This document shows positions 25,785 to 32,366 of a stretch of DNA of 64,000 bases, in pieces. The translations under genes and the position numbers were made by a program. The notes beneath the pieces are model-generated. The model had not been told where the DNA came from. It did no database searches and saw only the letters and a list, made by a program, of their open reading frames with translations. The DNA is from Chloroflexota bacterium (GTDB taxonomy: Bacteria > Chloroflexota > Anaerolineae > Anaerolineales > Villigracilaceae). Location of the stretch: the NCBI GenBank assembly GCA_013388855.1, contig JACAEM010000001.1, forward strand, positions 1-64,000, read 5' to 3'. Every line of letters starts with the position of its first letter. Positions within the stretch are counted from its first letter, which is position 1.

Positions 25785-25922
25785 GGTAATCCCTTGGCAA
25801 TCTTGGTATATGACAGTCTAGCACAAAGCCCCTTTTCGGGCAAGATTCCCTGGAAATTCATTGAAAGAGCGGGCGCGCCCTGCATTGTATTTGGGCGAAA
25901 ACCGATCAGCAAGATGAATCTG

Positions 25923-25949
25923 GTATGATTCTAGGCTAGAATATCATAC
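25923..25949. repeat. Near-perfect inverted repeat upstream of ssrA
   Basis: GTATGATTCTAG and CTAGAATATCATAC form an inverted repeat with one 2-base insertion. It lies about 20 bases upstream of the ssrA -10 box and could be an operator or a terminator of unknown origin. Confidence 0.35.
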
Positions 25950-25968
25950 AGTACGCCACTGTTGGCTA

Positions 25969-25977
25969 TGCTATAAT
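25969..25977 (+). promoter_or_regulatory. Extended -10 promoter of ssrA
   Basis: TGC directly before TATAAT (25972-25977) forms an extended -10 element. No -35 box is obvious. The precursor would start near 25984 and need about 49 bases trimmed from its 5' end. Confidence 0.6.
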
Positions 25978-26032
25978 GGAAGTGTAATCTGGGAGACCTG
26001 TTCCCGAAGAGCCGGGGAAGGTTCCCCCCCAT

Positions 26033-26413
26033 GGGGATGACAGGCTTCGACGGGAGAGGCTGGTCCCGGAATGCGAGCCGAGAGGCGCCGAACTCGATAA
26101 CTCAGCGCAAACAATCAAGTGCCAACCGCACTTCCTACGCTGCTATGCCCCTCGCTGCGTAAGCGATGACATAACAGTCAGCCTCCTTTGATGAGGCTGC
26201 GTCCGCCGGCACCGCTCTCCGCCGGGTGACGGATCGGGCGAGACAAAGGTGGAGTGCCGCGCATGACGCCGCTAAGGGCGCGAAAGATCAGCGGCTGGTC
26301 GCAGGGAGTTCTTGTCGGGCGAGACCTCTGCGATGACGAACCTCGACCGACTACGCTCGTAGATTTCCGAGGGTCGAATCTTTCGGACCCGGGTTCAATT
26401 CCCGGCATCTCCA
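26033..26413 (+). ncRNA. ssrA: Transfer-messenger RNA
   Basis: tmRNA rescues stalled ribosomes. The 5' end GGGGATGACAGGCTTCGACG and the 3' end with T-arm GGGTTCAATTCCCGGC and CATCTCCA are typical; the first seven bases pair with 26406-26412 (one G-U pair). The tag frame ends CTC GCT GCG TAA at 26151-26162, giving the expected ...PLAA degradation signal; reading back in frame gives ANRTSYAAMPLAA from GCC at 26121. The resume codon is my inference. The usual 3' CCA is not encoded (CTA follows the discriminator A), so it must be added. A perfect terminator hairpin follows. Confidence 0.95.
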
Positions 26414-26416
26414 CTA

Positions 26417-26453
26417 CGCAAAGACCCAGTCAATCGACTGGGTCTTTGCGTTA
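26417..26453 (+). terminator. ssrA terminator
   Basis: A perfect 15-bp stem (arms 26417-26431 and 26436-26450) with an AATC loop lies 3 bases after the tmRNA. Only TTA follows, so it may also act as a 3' processing boundary. Confidence 0.8.
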
Positions 26454-26462
26454 ATGATCTCC

Positions 26463-26491
26463 TTGACAAATATATCCGTCGCGGATATAGT
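26463..26491 (+). promoter_or_regulatory. Promoter with internal operator of the PadR gene
   Basis: TTGACA (26463-26468) and TATAGT (26486-26491) are separated by 17 bases. The spacer holds a palindrome, ATATCC-GTCGC-GGATAT (26472-26488), overlapping the -10 box: a probable PadR operator for autorepression. The ATG at 26501 is only 9 bases after the -10 box, so the mRNA has almost no leader. Confidence 0.7.
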
Positions 26492-26500
26492 CATGGGAGT

Positions 26501-26863
26501 ATGGCAACCACTGATTCGAAATCCCCCCTTACTCCAGCCGTGTTCCACATACTGCTGGCGCTCTCTCGTGGAGAACGTCACGGCTATGGAATCATGAAGC
26601 AGGTCGAAACGGATTCGGATGGCAAAGTCAGTATGGGCCCCGGCACGCTCTACGGCTCGCTCAAGCGGATGCTCAACGCGGGTCTGGTCAGGGAAAGTGA
26701 CAGGCGAGTCGATCCCGAAATGGATGATGAGCGGCGCATCTATTATCAACTTACCGCCGCTGGCGTCCAGGCGCTTGTGGCAGAGTTGGAACGCTATCAA
26801 CACATTGTCACCCTGGCACAGGAACGGAAACTCTACCCAAAGACCTTTGCCCATGAATTCTGA
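26501..26863 (+). CDS. PadR-family transcriptional regulator
   Basis: A 120-residue PadR-type repressor. The winged helix covers residues about 10-85: VFHILLALSRGERHGYGIMKQV, then GPGTLYGSLKRMLNAGLV and the wing DERRIYYQLT. The C-terminal helix is short, as in subfamily 2. A palindromic operator lies inside its own promoter, suggesting autoregulation. The membrane-protein gene starts inside its last codons (ATG at 26853), an arrangement common for PadR regulators that control a partner membrane protein or transporter. Confidence 0.92.
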   Translation: MATTDSKSPLTPAVFHILLALSRGERHGYGIMKQVETDSDGKVSMGPGTLYGSLKRMLNAGLVRESDRRVDPEMDDERRIYYQLTAAGVQALVAELERYQHIVTLAQERKLYPKTFAHEF

Positions 26864-27686
26864 TGCATGGATCACTCGTATCCTTTACAAGAAGCTCATC
26901 TCATTCTATCCGAAAGAGTTCAGGGAGCAATTTGCAGAATCAATGGAGCAAACGTTCAGTGATCTCTGCAATGAAAAGCGACAGGCGAAGAAGAGATTAT
27001 TCAGCTTTGTGATTTGGACATTCATCGAAACTGCCATGGGGATTATTCGGGAACGTCTATTACTGATTACAGAAGGAGACAGTATGCAAACCGCATTTAG
27101 AACCCTCGGATCATCGGGAGTCATCAGTTTTCTTTTCATTCTTCCGTTCATGATCATGGAAATCGTCAACAGGCGGAATTTCAACGAAGATTTTCCTTTT
27201 ATGTTGTTTTTTGTCCTGTGGCTCAACCTGTTTGCCGTCAGCCTCATCCTGTTGCCGATCCTGCGGGCCGGGCGAACAGGCAATCATGGACTGGCAAACC
27301 CCACAGACACACAGGGAAATACACTCCTCATAAATCCCAAGCCTGCTTTAATGGTTAGCCTTACCCTTGTCCTTCTCATCGTAATCCTCTTCCTATTAAC
27401 GACCATCGGTTGGGAGCCTCTGGAACGTCTGATGAATGGCCCAAACCCTGAAGTAGCTTATCTTCCCGGCCAGGTCATCTCCCTCCTTCTGATTTCGATC
27501 CCGATAGCGGCAGGGATCATTGCCGGCGGCCCAATTGTAAAAACTCTGCGGGAACGAGGCAGCCTATTGGCCCACCCTTTCCATCTAGTCATCGTGGTCT
27601 TGATTTCGTTTTTCCTGCTATCCAGCGTTATCGGGCTGCTCGCGGATCAATGGCCCTGCTTTATGGGTGTCCAATACTGCGATTGA
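26853..27686 (+). CDS. PadR-associated multi-pass membrane protein
   Basis: A 277-residue membrane protein that overlaps the PadR gene by 11 bases. The N-terminal about 75 residues (LISFYPKEFREQFAESMEQTFSDL) resemble the permease-prefix segment found in front of orphan FtsX-like permeases, but no FtsX or MacB domain follows; instead about five membrane segments come (starting near residues 30, 65, 105, 165 and 205, and a last one near 250). I do not recognise a family with confidence. Its expression is probably controlled by PadR. A terminator follows 25 bases after the stop. Confidence 0.75.
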   Translation: MNSDAWITRILYKKLISFYPKEFREQFAESMEQTFSDLCNEKRQAKKRLFSFVIWTFIETAMGIIRERLLLITEGDSMQTAFRTLGSSGVISFLFILPFMIMEIVNRRNFNEDFPFMLFFVLWLNLFAVSLILLPILRAGRTGNHGLANPTDTQGNTLLINPKPALMVSLTLVLLIVILFLLTTIGWEPLERLMNGPNPEVAYLPGQVISLLLISIPIAAGIIAGGPIVKTLRERGSLLAHPFHLVIVVLISFFLLSSVIGLLADQWPCFMGVQYCD

Positions 27687-27710
27687 GCCTGCGCAAAGCC
27701 TCAAGCCAAG

Positions 27711-27736
27711 AGTCCAGCCTGAGCGCTGGACTTTTA
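27711..27736 (+). terminator. Terminator after the PadR operon
   Basis: The perfect stem AGTCCAGC/GCTGGACT with a CTGAGC loop is followed by TTTATGTT. Confidence 0.8.
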
Positions 27737-27752
27737 TGTTATAAGAAACGCC

Positions 27753-28508
27753 ATGAAAAAACTCCTGCTTGCCGGATTTCTTCTCCTGATTACTGCCTGC
27801 CAATCGGCGACGCCCACCCTCGAACCGTTGTCTTCCCCCACAGCAATGCTTTCTCCTTCGCGGACGCCGGTCTCTGCCACCGATACCCCTGCTCCGACTT
27901 CCACTCCTGAGCCTTCTCCAACTCCATTGCCGAGATTCTTCACCAATGAATTCGATGCATCCCTTGCCGGGTGGGTCGCCCTCCAGGCAGGGAACGATAC
28001 TGCCCCAAATGTCAGCACAGAGAACAGCAGACTCATCCTCCGGGCGGACACCCCGCATGCCTGGCTTTACGTGCTCTATGCACCGGAGGACTATGTCGAT
28101 GTCCGCGTGGATACAACCTTTGAGCCCCGCGCCGGCGAACTGTCCTCCGCGGGGTTGATTTGCCGTTACTCCGAAGAAAAAGGCTGGATCGAATTCAATG
28201 TCTCCAACGATGGAACCTATAACGTTCTCTACGGCGCCTGGCTCGATACCGGCATTGCCAATTACCTTCCCATCGTATCGGGGGAGTCCGAATATATCAA
28301 ACTCGACAATTCTCCTCAGGAGATCGGGTTGACCTGTCAGGGTGCCACCTTATTCCTTTACATGAATGGCAAACTTTTCCGCAATGTGGATGTATCCCGT
28401 TTCGAAATCGTGGGAGGCAAGGTCGGCATCACGGCGTCCTCCTTTGAGAATGTCCCTGCCATCATCGCCTTTGATAAGGTAACGGTCAGCGAGTCGCATA
28501 CTCCCTGA
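27753..28508 (+). CDS. Lipoprotein with LamG/ConA-like C-terminal domain
   Basis: A 251-residue predicted lipoprotein. The signal peptide MKKLLLAGFLLLITAC carries the lipobox ITAC, followed by a Pro/Thr/Ser linker to about residue 65. The remaining about 185 residues form a jelly-roll domain of the concanavalin-like type (FDASLAGWVALQ, DVRVDTTFEPRAG, GLICRYSEEKGWIEFNVS, FENVPAIIAFDKVTVSE), as in the DUF1080/LamG proteins that bind or cleave glycans. No catalytic residues can be assigned. It is transcribed alone; a bidirectional terminator separates it from ssb. Confidence 0.8.
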   Translation: MKKLLLAGFLLLITACQSATPTLEPLSSPTAMLSPSRTPVSATDTPAPTSTPEPSPTPLPRFFTNEFDASLAGWVALQAGNDTAPNVSTENSRLILRADTPHAWLYVLYAPEDYVDVRVDTTFEPRAGELSSAGLICRYSEEKGWIEFNVSNDGTYNVLYGAWLDTGIANYLPIVSGESEYIKLDNSPQEIGLTCQGATLFLYMNGKLFRNVDVSRFEIVGGKVGITASSFENVPAIIAFDKVTVSESHTP

Positions 28509-28563
28509 CTCCCCTTTTCACTATGGATTTCACAAATATTTGTGACAGGGAATGTCAAAATAA

Positions 28564-28595
28564 AAACGCGAGCCATCATTTACACGGCTCGCGTT
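28564..28595. terminator. Bidirectional terminator between the lipoprotein gene and ssb
   Basis: The perfect 11-bp stem AAACGCGAGCC and its complement is flanked by A residues on the left and TTTCGTTT on the right. It can serve both convergent genes. Confidence 0.85.
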
Positions 28596-28627
28596 TCGTT
28601 TATTTGATTGTATAAACCCTGTGAGAG

Positions 28628-29011
28628 TTATGCCTCGTATTCTGCGGCATCCTCTTCAACGGTCATCGTCGGCTCTTCACTTGGTTTGCGGTCAAGCATT
28701 TGCAGGGTAAGGGCAACAACCTTCGTGAAATACTTCGTTTCACCCTTGTCTTCGTACTTGTCCGTCTTCAAGCGTCCTTCGATGTAGACCAGGCTCCCCT
28801 TCCTGAGGTATTCCTGGCAGATTTCACCCAGGCGCCCCCAAGCCTCCACGTTGACCCACTCGGTGTATTCCTTGGTCTCGCCTTCCTTGCTCTTCCAGCG
28901 GTTGCTGACCGCAAGGCTGAAATGAGCCACTTTCCTGCCGGTGGGGGTGAATTTGCTCTCGGGATCCTTGCCCAGGTAGCCGATCAGTTGGACGCGGTTT
29001 AGTGCAGGCAT
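28628..29011 (-). CDS. ssb: Single-stranded DNA-binding protein
   Basis: A 127-residue SSB. The OB fold reads NRVQLIGYLGKDPESKFTPTG, AHFSLAVSNRWK and YIEGRLKTDKYEDKGETKYFTKVVA. The C-terminal tail is acidic (VEEDAAEYEA) but lacks the usual DIPF-type ending that recruits partner proteins, so it may be an accessory SSB rather than the main replication one. It starts inside a 21-codon upstream reading frame with the better ribosome binding site, which suggests translational coupling. Replication or ribosomal partners (rpsF, rpsR) are not adjacent. Confidence 0.93.
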   Translation of the reverse strand: MPALNRVQLIGYLGKDPESKFTPTGRKVAHFSLAVSNRWKSKEGETKEYTEWVNVEAWGRLGEICQEYLRKGSLVYIEGRLKTDKYEDKGETKYFTKVVALTLQMLDRKPSEEPTMTVEEDAAEYEA

Positions 29012-29064
29012 AGCTCCCTCGCTTTCTGGTGTTCAGGACTTTTAGATGCTGTGTTATGTGTCAT
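28999..29064 (-). CDS. Possible 21-codon leader ORF coupled to ssb
   Basis: ATG at 29062-29064 sits 7 bases after a strong AAAGGAG site. It reads 21 codons (MTHNTASKSPEHQKARELCL and a last His) to a TAA at 28999-29001, ending 13 bases inside ssb in another frame. Ribosomes that translate it would finish beside the ssb start. Whether it is translated is inference. Confidence 0.4.
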   Translation of the reverse strand: MTHNTASKSPEHQKARELCLH

Positions 29065-29132
29065 AAATAGTCTCCTTTTATCTAAAAGAACGGATTTGGT
29101 TGTTGCGAACAGGGTTATACTGTGCCCGTTGC

Positions 29133-29336
29133 CTATGCTTGATTTTCAGCAGCGGGTTCGGGCGCCGGCTGGTTCCTCTTCAGAACGAGCATGCCCGTTT
29201 TCATTTCCACGACGTTGTACCCCGCAGGAACCGCATCGAGTGCGTTTTCCTTAATCTCCTTCGAGAAAAAGAACATCTTGCCGTTGGAGTGCAGGTAATA
29301 GGTAACGCCCTTGGAATTCGTGTGTGAGTAAGCCAT
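29133..29336 (-). CDS. Conserved small protein of unknown function
   Basis: A 67-residue protein starting MAYSHTNSKGVTYYLHSNG. The ATG at 29334-29336 follows AAAGGAGA. It contains a run of beta strands (MFFFSKEI, GYNVVEMKTGMLVLKR) and a Pro/Ala/Glu tail. Small proteins of this pattern are common in Chloroflexota; no function is known to me. It has its own promoter (29369-29398) and lies upstream of ssb on the same strand, so it may also contribute to ssb transcription. Confidence 0.7.
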   Translation of the reverse strand: MAYSHTNSKGVTYYLHSNGKMFFFSKEIKENALDAVPAGYNVVEMKTGMLVLKRNQPAPEPAAENQA

Positions 29337-29368
29337 TTTTTCTCCTTTTCTAAGTTGGTTGGAAAACA

Positions 29369-29398
29369 AGTTTAGCACAGATTTTCTAATACTGTCAA
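29369..29398 (-). promoter_or_regulatory. Promoter of the small gene at 29133
   Basis: On the minus strand TTGACA (29398-29393) and TAAACT (29374-29369) are 18 bases apart. It lies in the 80-base divergent spacer with panC. Confidence 0.65.
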
Positions 29399-29416
29399 CG
29401 ATAGGATATTTCGTAT

Positions 29417-30247
29417 ATGCAAAGAGTAATTACCCTGCCAGACCTCCGCTCTGCCCGCCTCTCCTTCTCAGGAACGGTTGGGCTCGTGCCCACGATGGGT
29501 TACCTGCATGAAGGACATCTCTCGCTCATCCGCCGTGCAAGAGAGGAATGCGACCACGTTTTCGTCTCCATCTTTGTCAACCCAACCCAGTTCGGACCGA
29601 AGGAGGACTTCGCCCGGTACCCGCGCGACCTCGAACGGGATTTCCGCCTGATCGAATCCTTCACCGACGTGGTCTGGACGCCTTCAGCCGAGGAAATGTA
29701 TCCACAAGGGTATCAGACTTGGGTGGAGGTGGAAGCGATGACCAAGCCGCTCGAAGGGGCAATGCGACCGGGTCACTTCCGGGGCGTGACGACGGTGGTT
29801 GCCAAACTGTTCAACGCCGTCCAGCCGCACAAGGCGTATTTCGGGCAGAAGGACGCCCAACAGGCGGCGGTCATCCGTCGGATGGTGCGGGATTTGAACT
29901 TCCCACTTGAGATCGTGGTCTGCCCGACGACACGCGAACTGGACGGGTTGGCGATGTCGAGCCGCAATGTGTACCTGGATTCCGAACAGCGCAAAGCTGC
30001 CACGGTGCTCTTTCGTTCGTTGAGCGCGGCGAAAGAGCTATACGAAGCAGGGGAGCGAAACGCGGAAAAAATTAGGGGAAAGATGAGGGATGTGCTGGCG
30101 GGCGAGCCGCTTGCTGAACCGCAATACGTTTCCTGTGCCGACTACGACACGCTTGAGGAACTGGATGAAATAAAAGGAAAAGCCCTGCTTTCCATGGCGG
30201 TCTTCATCGGCAAGACAAGGCTGATCGATAATTTTGTATTAGGATAG
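29417..30247 (+). CDS. panC: Pantothenate synthetase
   Basis: A 276-residue enzyme that joins beta-alanine and pantoate with ATP to make pantothenate, a coenzyme A precursor. Signatures: VPTMGYLHEGHLSLI (ATP-binding HxGH motif), SIFVNPTQFGPKEDF, GHFRGVTTVVAKLFN, YFGQKDAQQ and MSSRNVYL. The length is normal. The start has no clear ribosome binding site. No panB or panD is adjacent. Confidence 0.97.
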   Translation: MQRVITLPDLRSARLSFSGTVGLVPTMGYLHEGHLSLIRRAREECDHVFVSIFVNPTQFGPKEDFARYPRDLERDFRLIESFTDVVWTPSAEEMYPQGYQTWVEVEAMTKPLEGAMRPGHFRGVTTVVAKLFNAVQPHKAYFGQKDAQQAAVIRRMVRDLNFPLEIVVCPTTRELDGLAMSSRNVYLDSEQRKAATVLFRSLSAAKELYEAGERNAEKIRGKMRDVLAGEPLAEPQYVSCADYDTLEELDEIKGKALLSMAVFIGKTRLIDNFVLG

Positions 30248-30249
30248 AC

Positions 30250-30287
30250 CCCTCCCCCAAACCCGCGTTCTTGGAATGTGGGGAGGG
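30250..30287. terminator. GC-rich hairpin between panC and the beta-propeller lipoprotein gene
   Basis: CCCTCCCC (30250-30257) pairs with GGGGAGGG (30280-30287) across a 22-base loop between two convergent genes. There is no T-run, so termination by it is uncertain. Confidence 0.35.
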
Positions 30288-30307
30288 TGCCCAGCGGACC
30301 GGCGAGG

Positions 30308-31537
30308 TTATGGCCCCCATTTCATGTCTTGAGCGAAGGACGTCAACACCACCCCGGGACTGCCGTCGGTGTAAACAACCTCCGCCTGCCCGCCAAAATA
30401 GACTTCCAGGGTGGGGGCGAATGCAACAATGACAAAACTGCCATCTGGCGCCCAAAGGGCTTCATTCATCGCCTCAAAGGTATCCGGGAGCAGGATGGTG
30501 CGGTCAGTCACGCCATCGGGGGCGGAGCGAACAAGCTGCAGGGGGTTACGATTGGAAAAACCCTCCGGCGCGGCAACCTTTGCATGGAAATAGTACAACT
30601 GACCATCCGGGGCAAGAAACGGCTCGTCAGGAAGGTTATACATCCCGCCGCCGGCATCGCCGGGGAGAAGCGTTGTCACCGCGCCGGTGGACGAATCCAC
30701 CCGCCACATCCCGGAACTGAACATGCCCATGCTGGGGTTTGCCATATAAAAGGCTGAACCATCAGCCGTCCACTCCTCTTCGCCGCAGCAGATCAAGGCA
30801 TCTTGGCCGCCTGTCAGGCGCACCAGAGCTTTGCTGTCGGGATAATAGACCGCGGCAGAGGCGCCTTCGTAGTAAGCAAGCGTGAGAAGCAGTTTCTTTC
30901 CATCGGGGGAATATTTTTCAGGGAGGTACAATTCCTTCGGAATGAACATGCCACTCCCCAAGTCATCGAACTGGTTATCGAGCACGCGGTTGGACACACC
31001 GGTCTCCAGCGCGTAGAAATTCAACCCCTTATGACCGTAGGCAATGACCCTGCCATCCGGCGAGACAACGGGATTGGTGATATTGCTCAAAAATGGATTG
31101 TTTTCATCCACCGCGCCGCCGTCGACCAGCAGTTTTCGCCCGGAGCCGTCCTCGGCGACCCATAATAACTGGTTATTGACCACGTAAACCACACTTCCGT
31201 CAATGGGCGAGACGGCATAATCACCAACGTTGACCGGCTCGGATGTGACCTGTACCTGCGTCCCACCATCCTTTCCGATGCGGAATACTTGCATGAGACC
31301 GGTGGCGTCGTTGCCGAGAAAGTAGAGCGAATGCGGAAGCAGGGTGGGCGCTTCCGGTTCGGGGGTGGAGGTTGATTCCGTACCCGGAGCCGGGGTCAGC
31401 GCCTGTACAGTGGATGCGACGATGGTTGCCACCTGGTCTTCGGCGGGGGCAGGCGCCCCCCCGCCCGGGAGAACGCAAGCCGTTACGGCAAGCGCCAGGG
31501 TTAGCAAGGCAACAACGGGATAATAGCGTTTGTTCAT
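30308..31537 (-). CDS. Beta-propeller (TolB/WD40-like) lipoprotein
   Basis: A 409-residue predicted lipoprotein. The signal peptide ends in lipobox VTAC; a Pro/Ala/Glu linker follows. From about residue 70 onwards there are repeating blades of the WD40-like/TolB type (SLYFLGNDATGLMQVFRIGKDG, YAVSPIDGSVVYV, PVVSPDGRVIAYG, KYSPDGKKLLLTLA, WAPDGSFVIVAFA). I chose the second of two nearby ATGs because GAGGA lies 6 bases before it. It is probably a surface binding protein of unknown ligand. It is the last minus-strand gene beyond the terminator of the osmoadaptation operon. Confidence 0.82.
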   Translation of the reverse strand: MNKRYYPVVALLTLALAVTACVLPGGGAPAPAEDQVATIVASTVQALTPAPGTESTSTPEPEAPTLLPHSLYFLGNDATGLMQVFRIGKDGGTQVQVTSEPVNVGDYAVSPIDGSVVYVVNNQLLWVAEDGSGRKLLVDGGAVDENNPFLSNITNPVVSPDGRVIAYGHKGLNFYALETGVSNRVLDNQFDDLGSGMFIPKELYLPEKYSPDGKKLLLTLAYYEGASAAVYYPDSKALVRLTGGQDALICCGEEEWTADGSAFYMANPSMGMFSSGMWRVDSSTGAVTTLLPGDAGGGMYNLPDEPFLAPDGQLYYFHAKVAAPEGFSNRNPLQLVRSAPDGVTDRTILLPDTFEAMNEALWAPDGSFVIVAFAPTLEVYFGGQAEVVYTDGSPGVVLTSFAQDMKWGP

Positions 31538-31630
31538 AGTCATTCCTCGTAATTAGATTCAATCGTCCCGAAGGCTGAAAGCCATTGGAACTCCTATAAA
31601 CAGCCTTCGGAACATTCCAGGCAATGGCTT

Positions 31631-31672
31631 AAAAACATGGAGACACGAAGAGAGCGTTCTCGGTGTCTCCAT
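31631..31672 (-). terminator. Terminator of the nhaA to c-di-AMP-receptor operon
   Basis: On the minus strand ATGGAGACAC (from 31672) pairs with GTGTCTCCAT (ending 31637), followed by GTTTTT (31635-31631). It lies 45 bases after the stop of the last receptor-like gene and marks the end of the nine-gene unit. Confidence 0.85.
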
Positions 31673-31716
31673 TGGGTTGTCCTACTGGACTGATTTTGTG
31701 ACGAATTTGTTCCAGG

Positions 31717-31980
31717 CTAAACCTGCTCGAATCGCTCCACGGGGATGACGAACAGGGTGGCGCGTTTCTCCGTCCCGGTGGATGGTTTCAATTTACTGCG
31801 CACCAGATCGATGGCGCCATCCACGCGGTCATCGTCCACACCGAGGAGCAGGGTGACGAATCCGCTGCGGAGGAATCCGCCGGTGGAGGCGACACGCGTC
31901 ACGCGGTATTCGGCGGAAGTGAGCGCCTGGGTCAAGGCATCCGCTTCGTTATCTTTGATGATCATGATGATCATTTTCAT
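31717..31980 (-). CDS. Cyclic-di-AMP receptor-like PII-type protein (PstA/DarA family), short paralogue
   Basis: An 87-residue member of the CdAMP_rec (former DUF970) family, PII-like proteins known to bind cyclic-di-AMP in Firmicutes. It starts MKMIIMIIKDNEADAL, has the family core RVTRVASTGGFLRSG, and ends TLFVIPVERFEQV. The large loop of the family is shortened (only SKLKPSTGTEKRA between the last helix and strand), and the Asn that normally follows the TGGFL core by a few residues is replaced (GFVTLL). The ATG at 31978-31980 follows GAGGAG. It is paired with a second, longer paralogue directly upstream. Last gene of the operon. Confidence 0.85.
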   Translation of the reverse strand: MKMIIMIIKDNEADALTQALTSAEYRVTRVASTGGFLRSGFVTLLLGVDDDRVDGAIDLVRSKLKPSTGTEKRATLFVIPVERFEQV

Positions 31981-31994
31981 GAGGCACACTCCTC

Positions 31995-32333
31995 TTAGAT
32001 TTCTTCAAAGCGTTCGACGGGTAACGCAAAAACGGTCGCGCCGCCCACGGTAACGGGAACAGGCGCGGGCATGGGAAGAGGTGACCCCTCCAGCGGCAGG
32101 GTGAGATATTCGATGCGCTGCCGGCAGGATTCCTCCAGCGACCTGATCGCCTCGTCCTCCTTGCCTTCACGCAAACCAATCAACAACGTCGCGTTGCGGC
32201 GCCCTAAAAATCCGCCTGCGCTGGAGAGAAAGACAACCGGCAGTCCCAACGCTTCGAGTGCGCGAGTCGCCGTGTCGATGTCCTGCTCCTGCACAACGGC
32301 AAACAACAAACGATGGATGTCTTTTTCGCTCAT
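31995..32333 (-). CDS. Cyclic-di-AMP receptor-like PII-type protein, full-length paralogue
   Basis: A 112-residue CdAMP_rec family protein. It keeps the full architecture: FLSSAGGFLGRRNATLLIG core with the conserved Asn, a Pro-rich long loop (SPLPMPAPVPVTV) and the GGATVFALPVERFEEI end. The Thr of the core is Ser here. Known members bind cyclic-di-AMP as trimers and pass the signal to partners by loop movement. It lies 14 bases upstream of the shorter paralogue and 33 bases downstream of the permease gene, so it may regulate the permease or other operon products. Confidence 0.88.
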   Translation of the reverse strand: MSEKDIHRLLFAVVQEQDIDTATRALEALGLPVVFLSSAGGFLGRRNATLLIGLREGKEDEAIRSLEESCRQRIEYLTLPLEGSPLPMPAPVPVTVGGATVFALPVERFEEI

Positions 32334-32366
32334 ATCCGTCTGCTCACTTTCGATTCATCGGTACGG

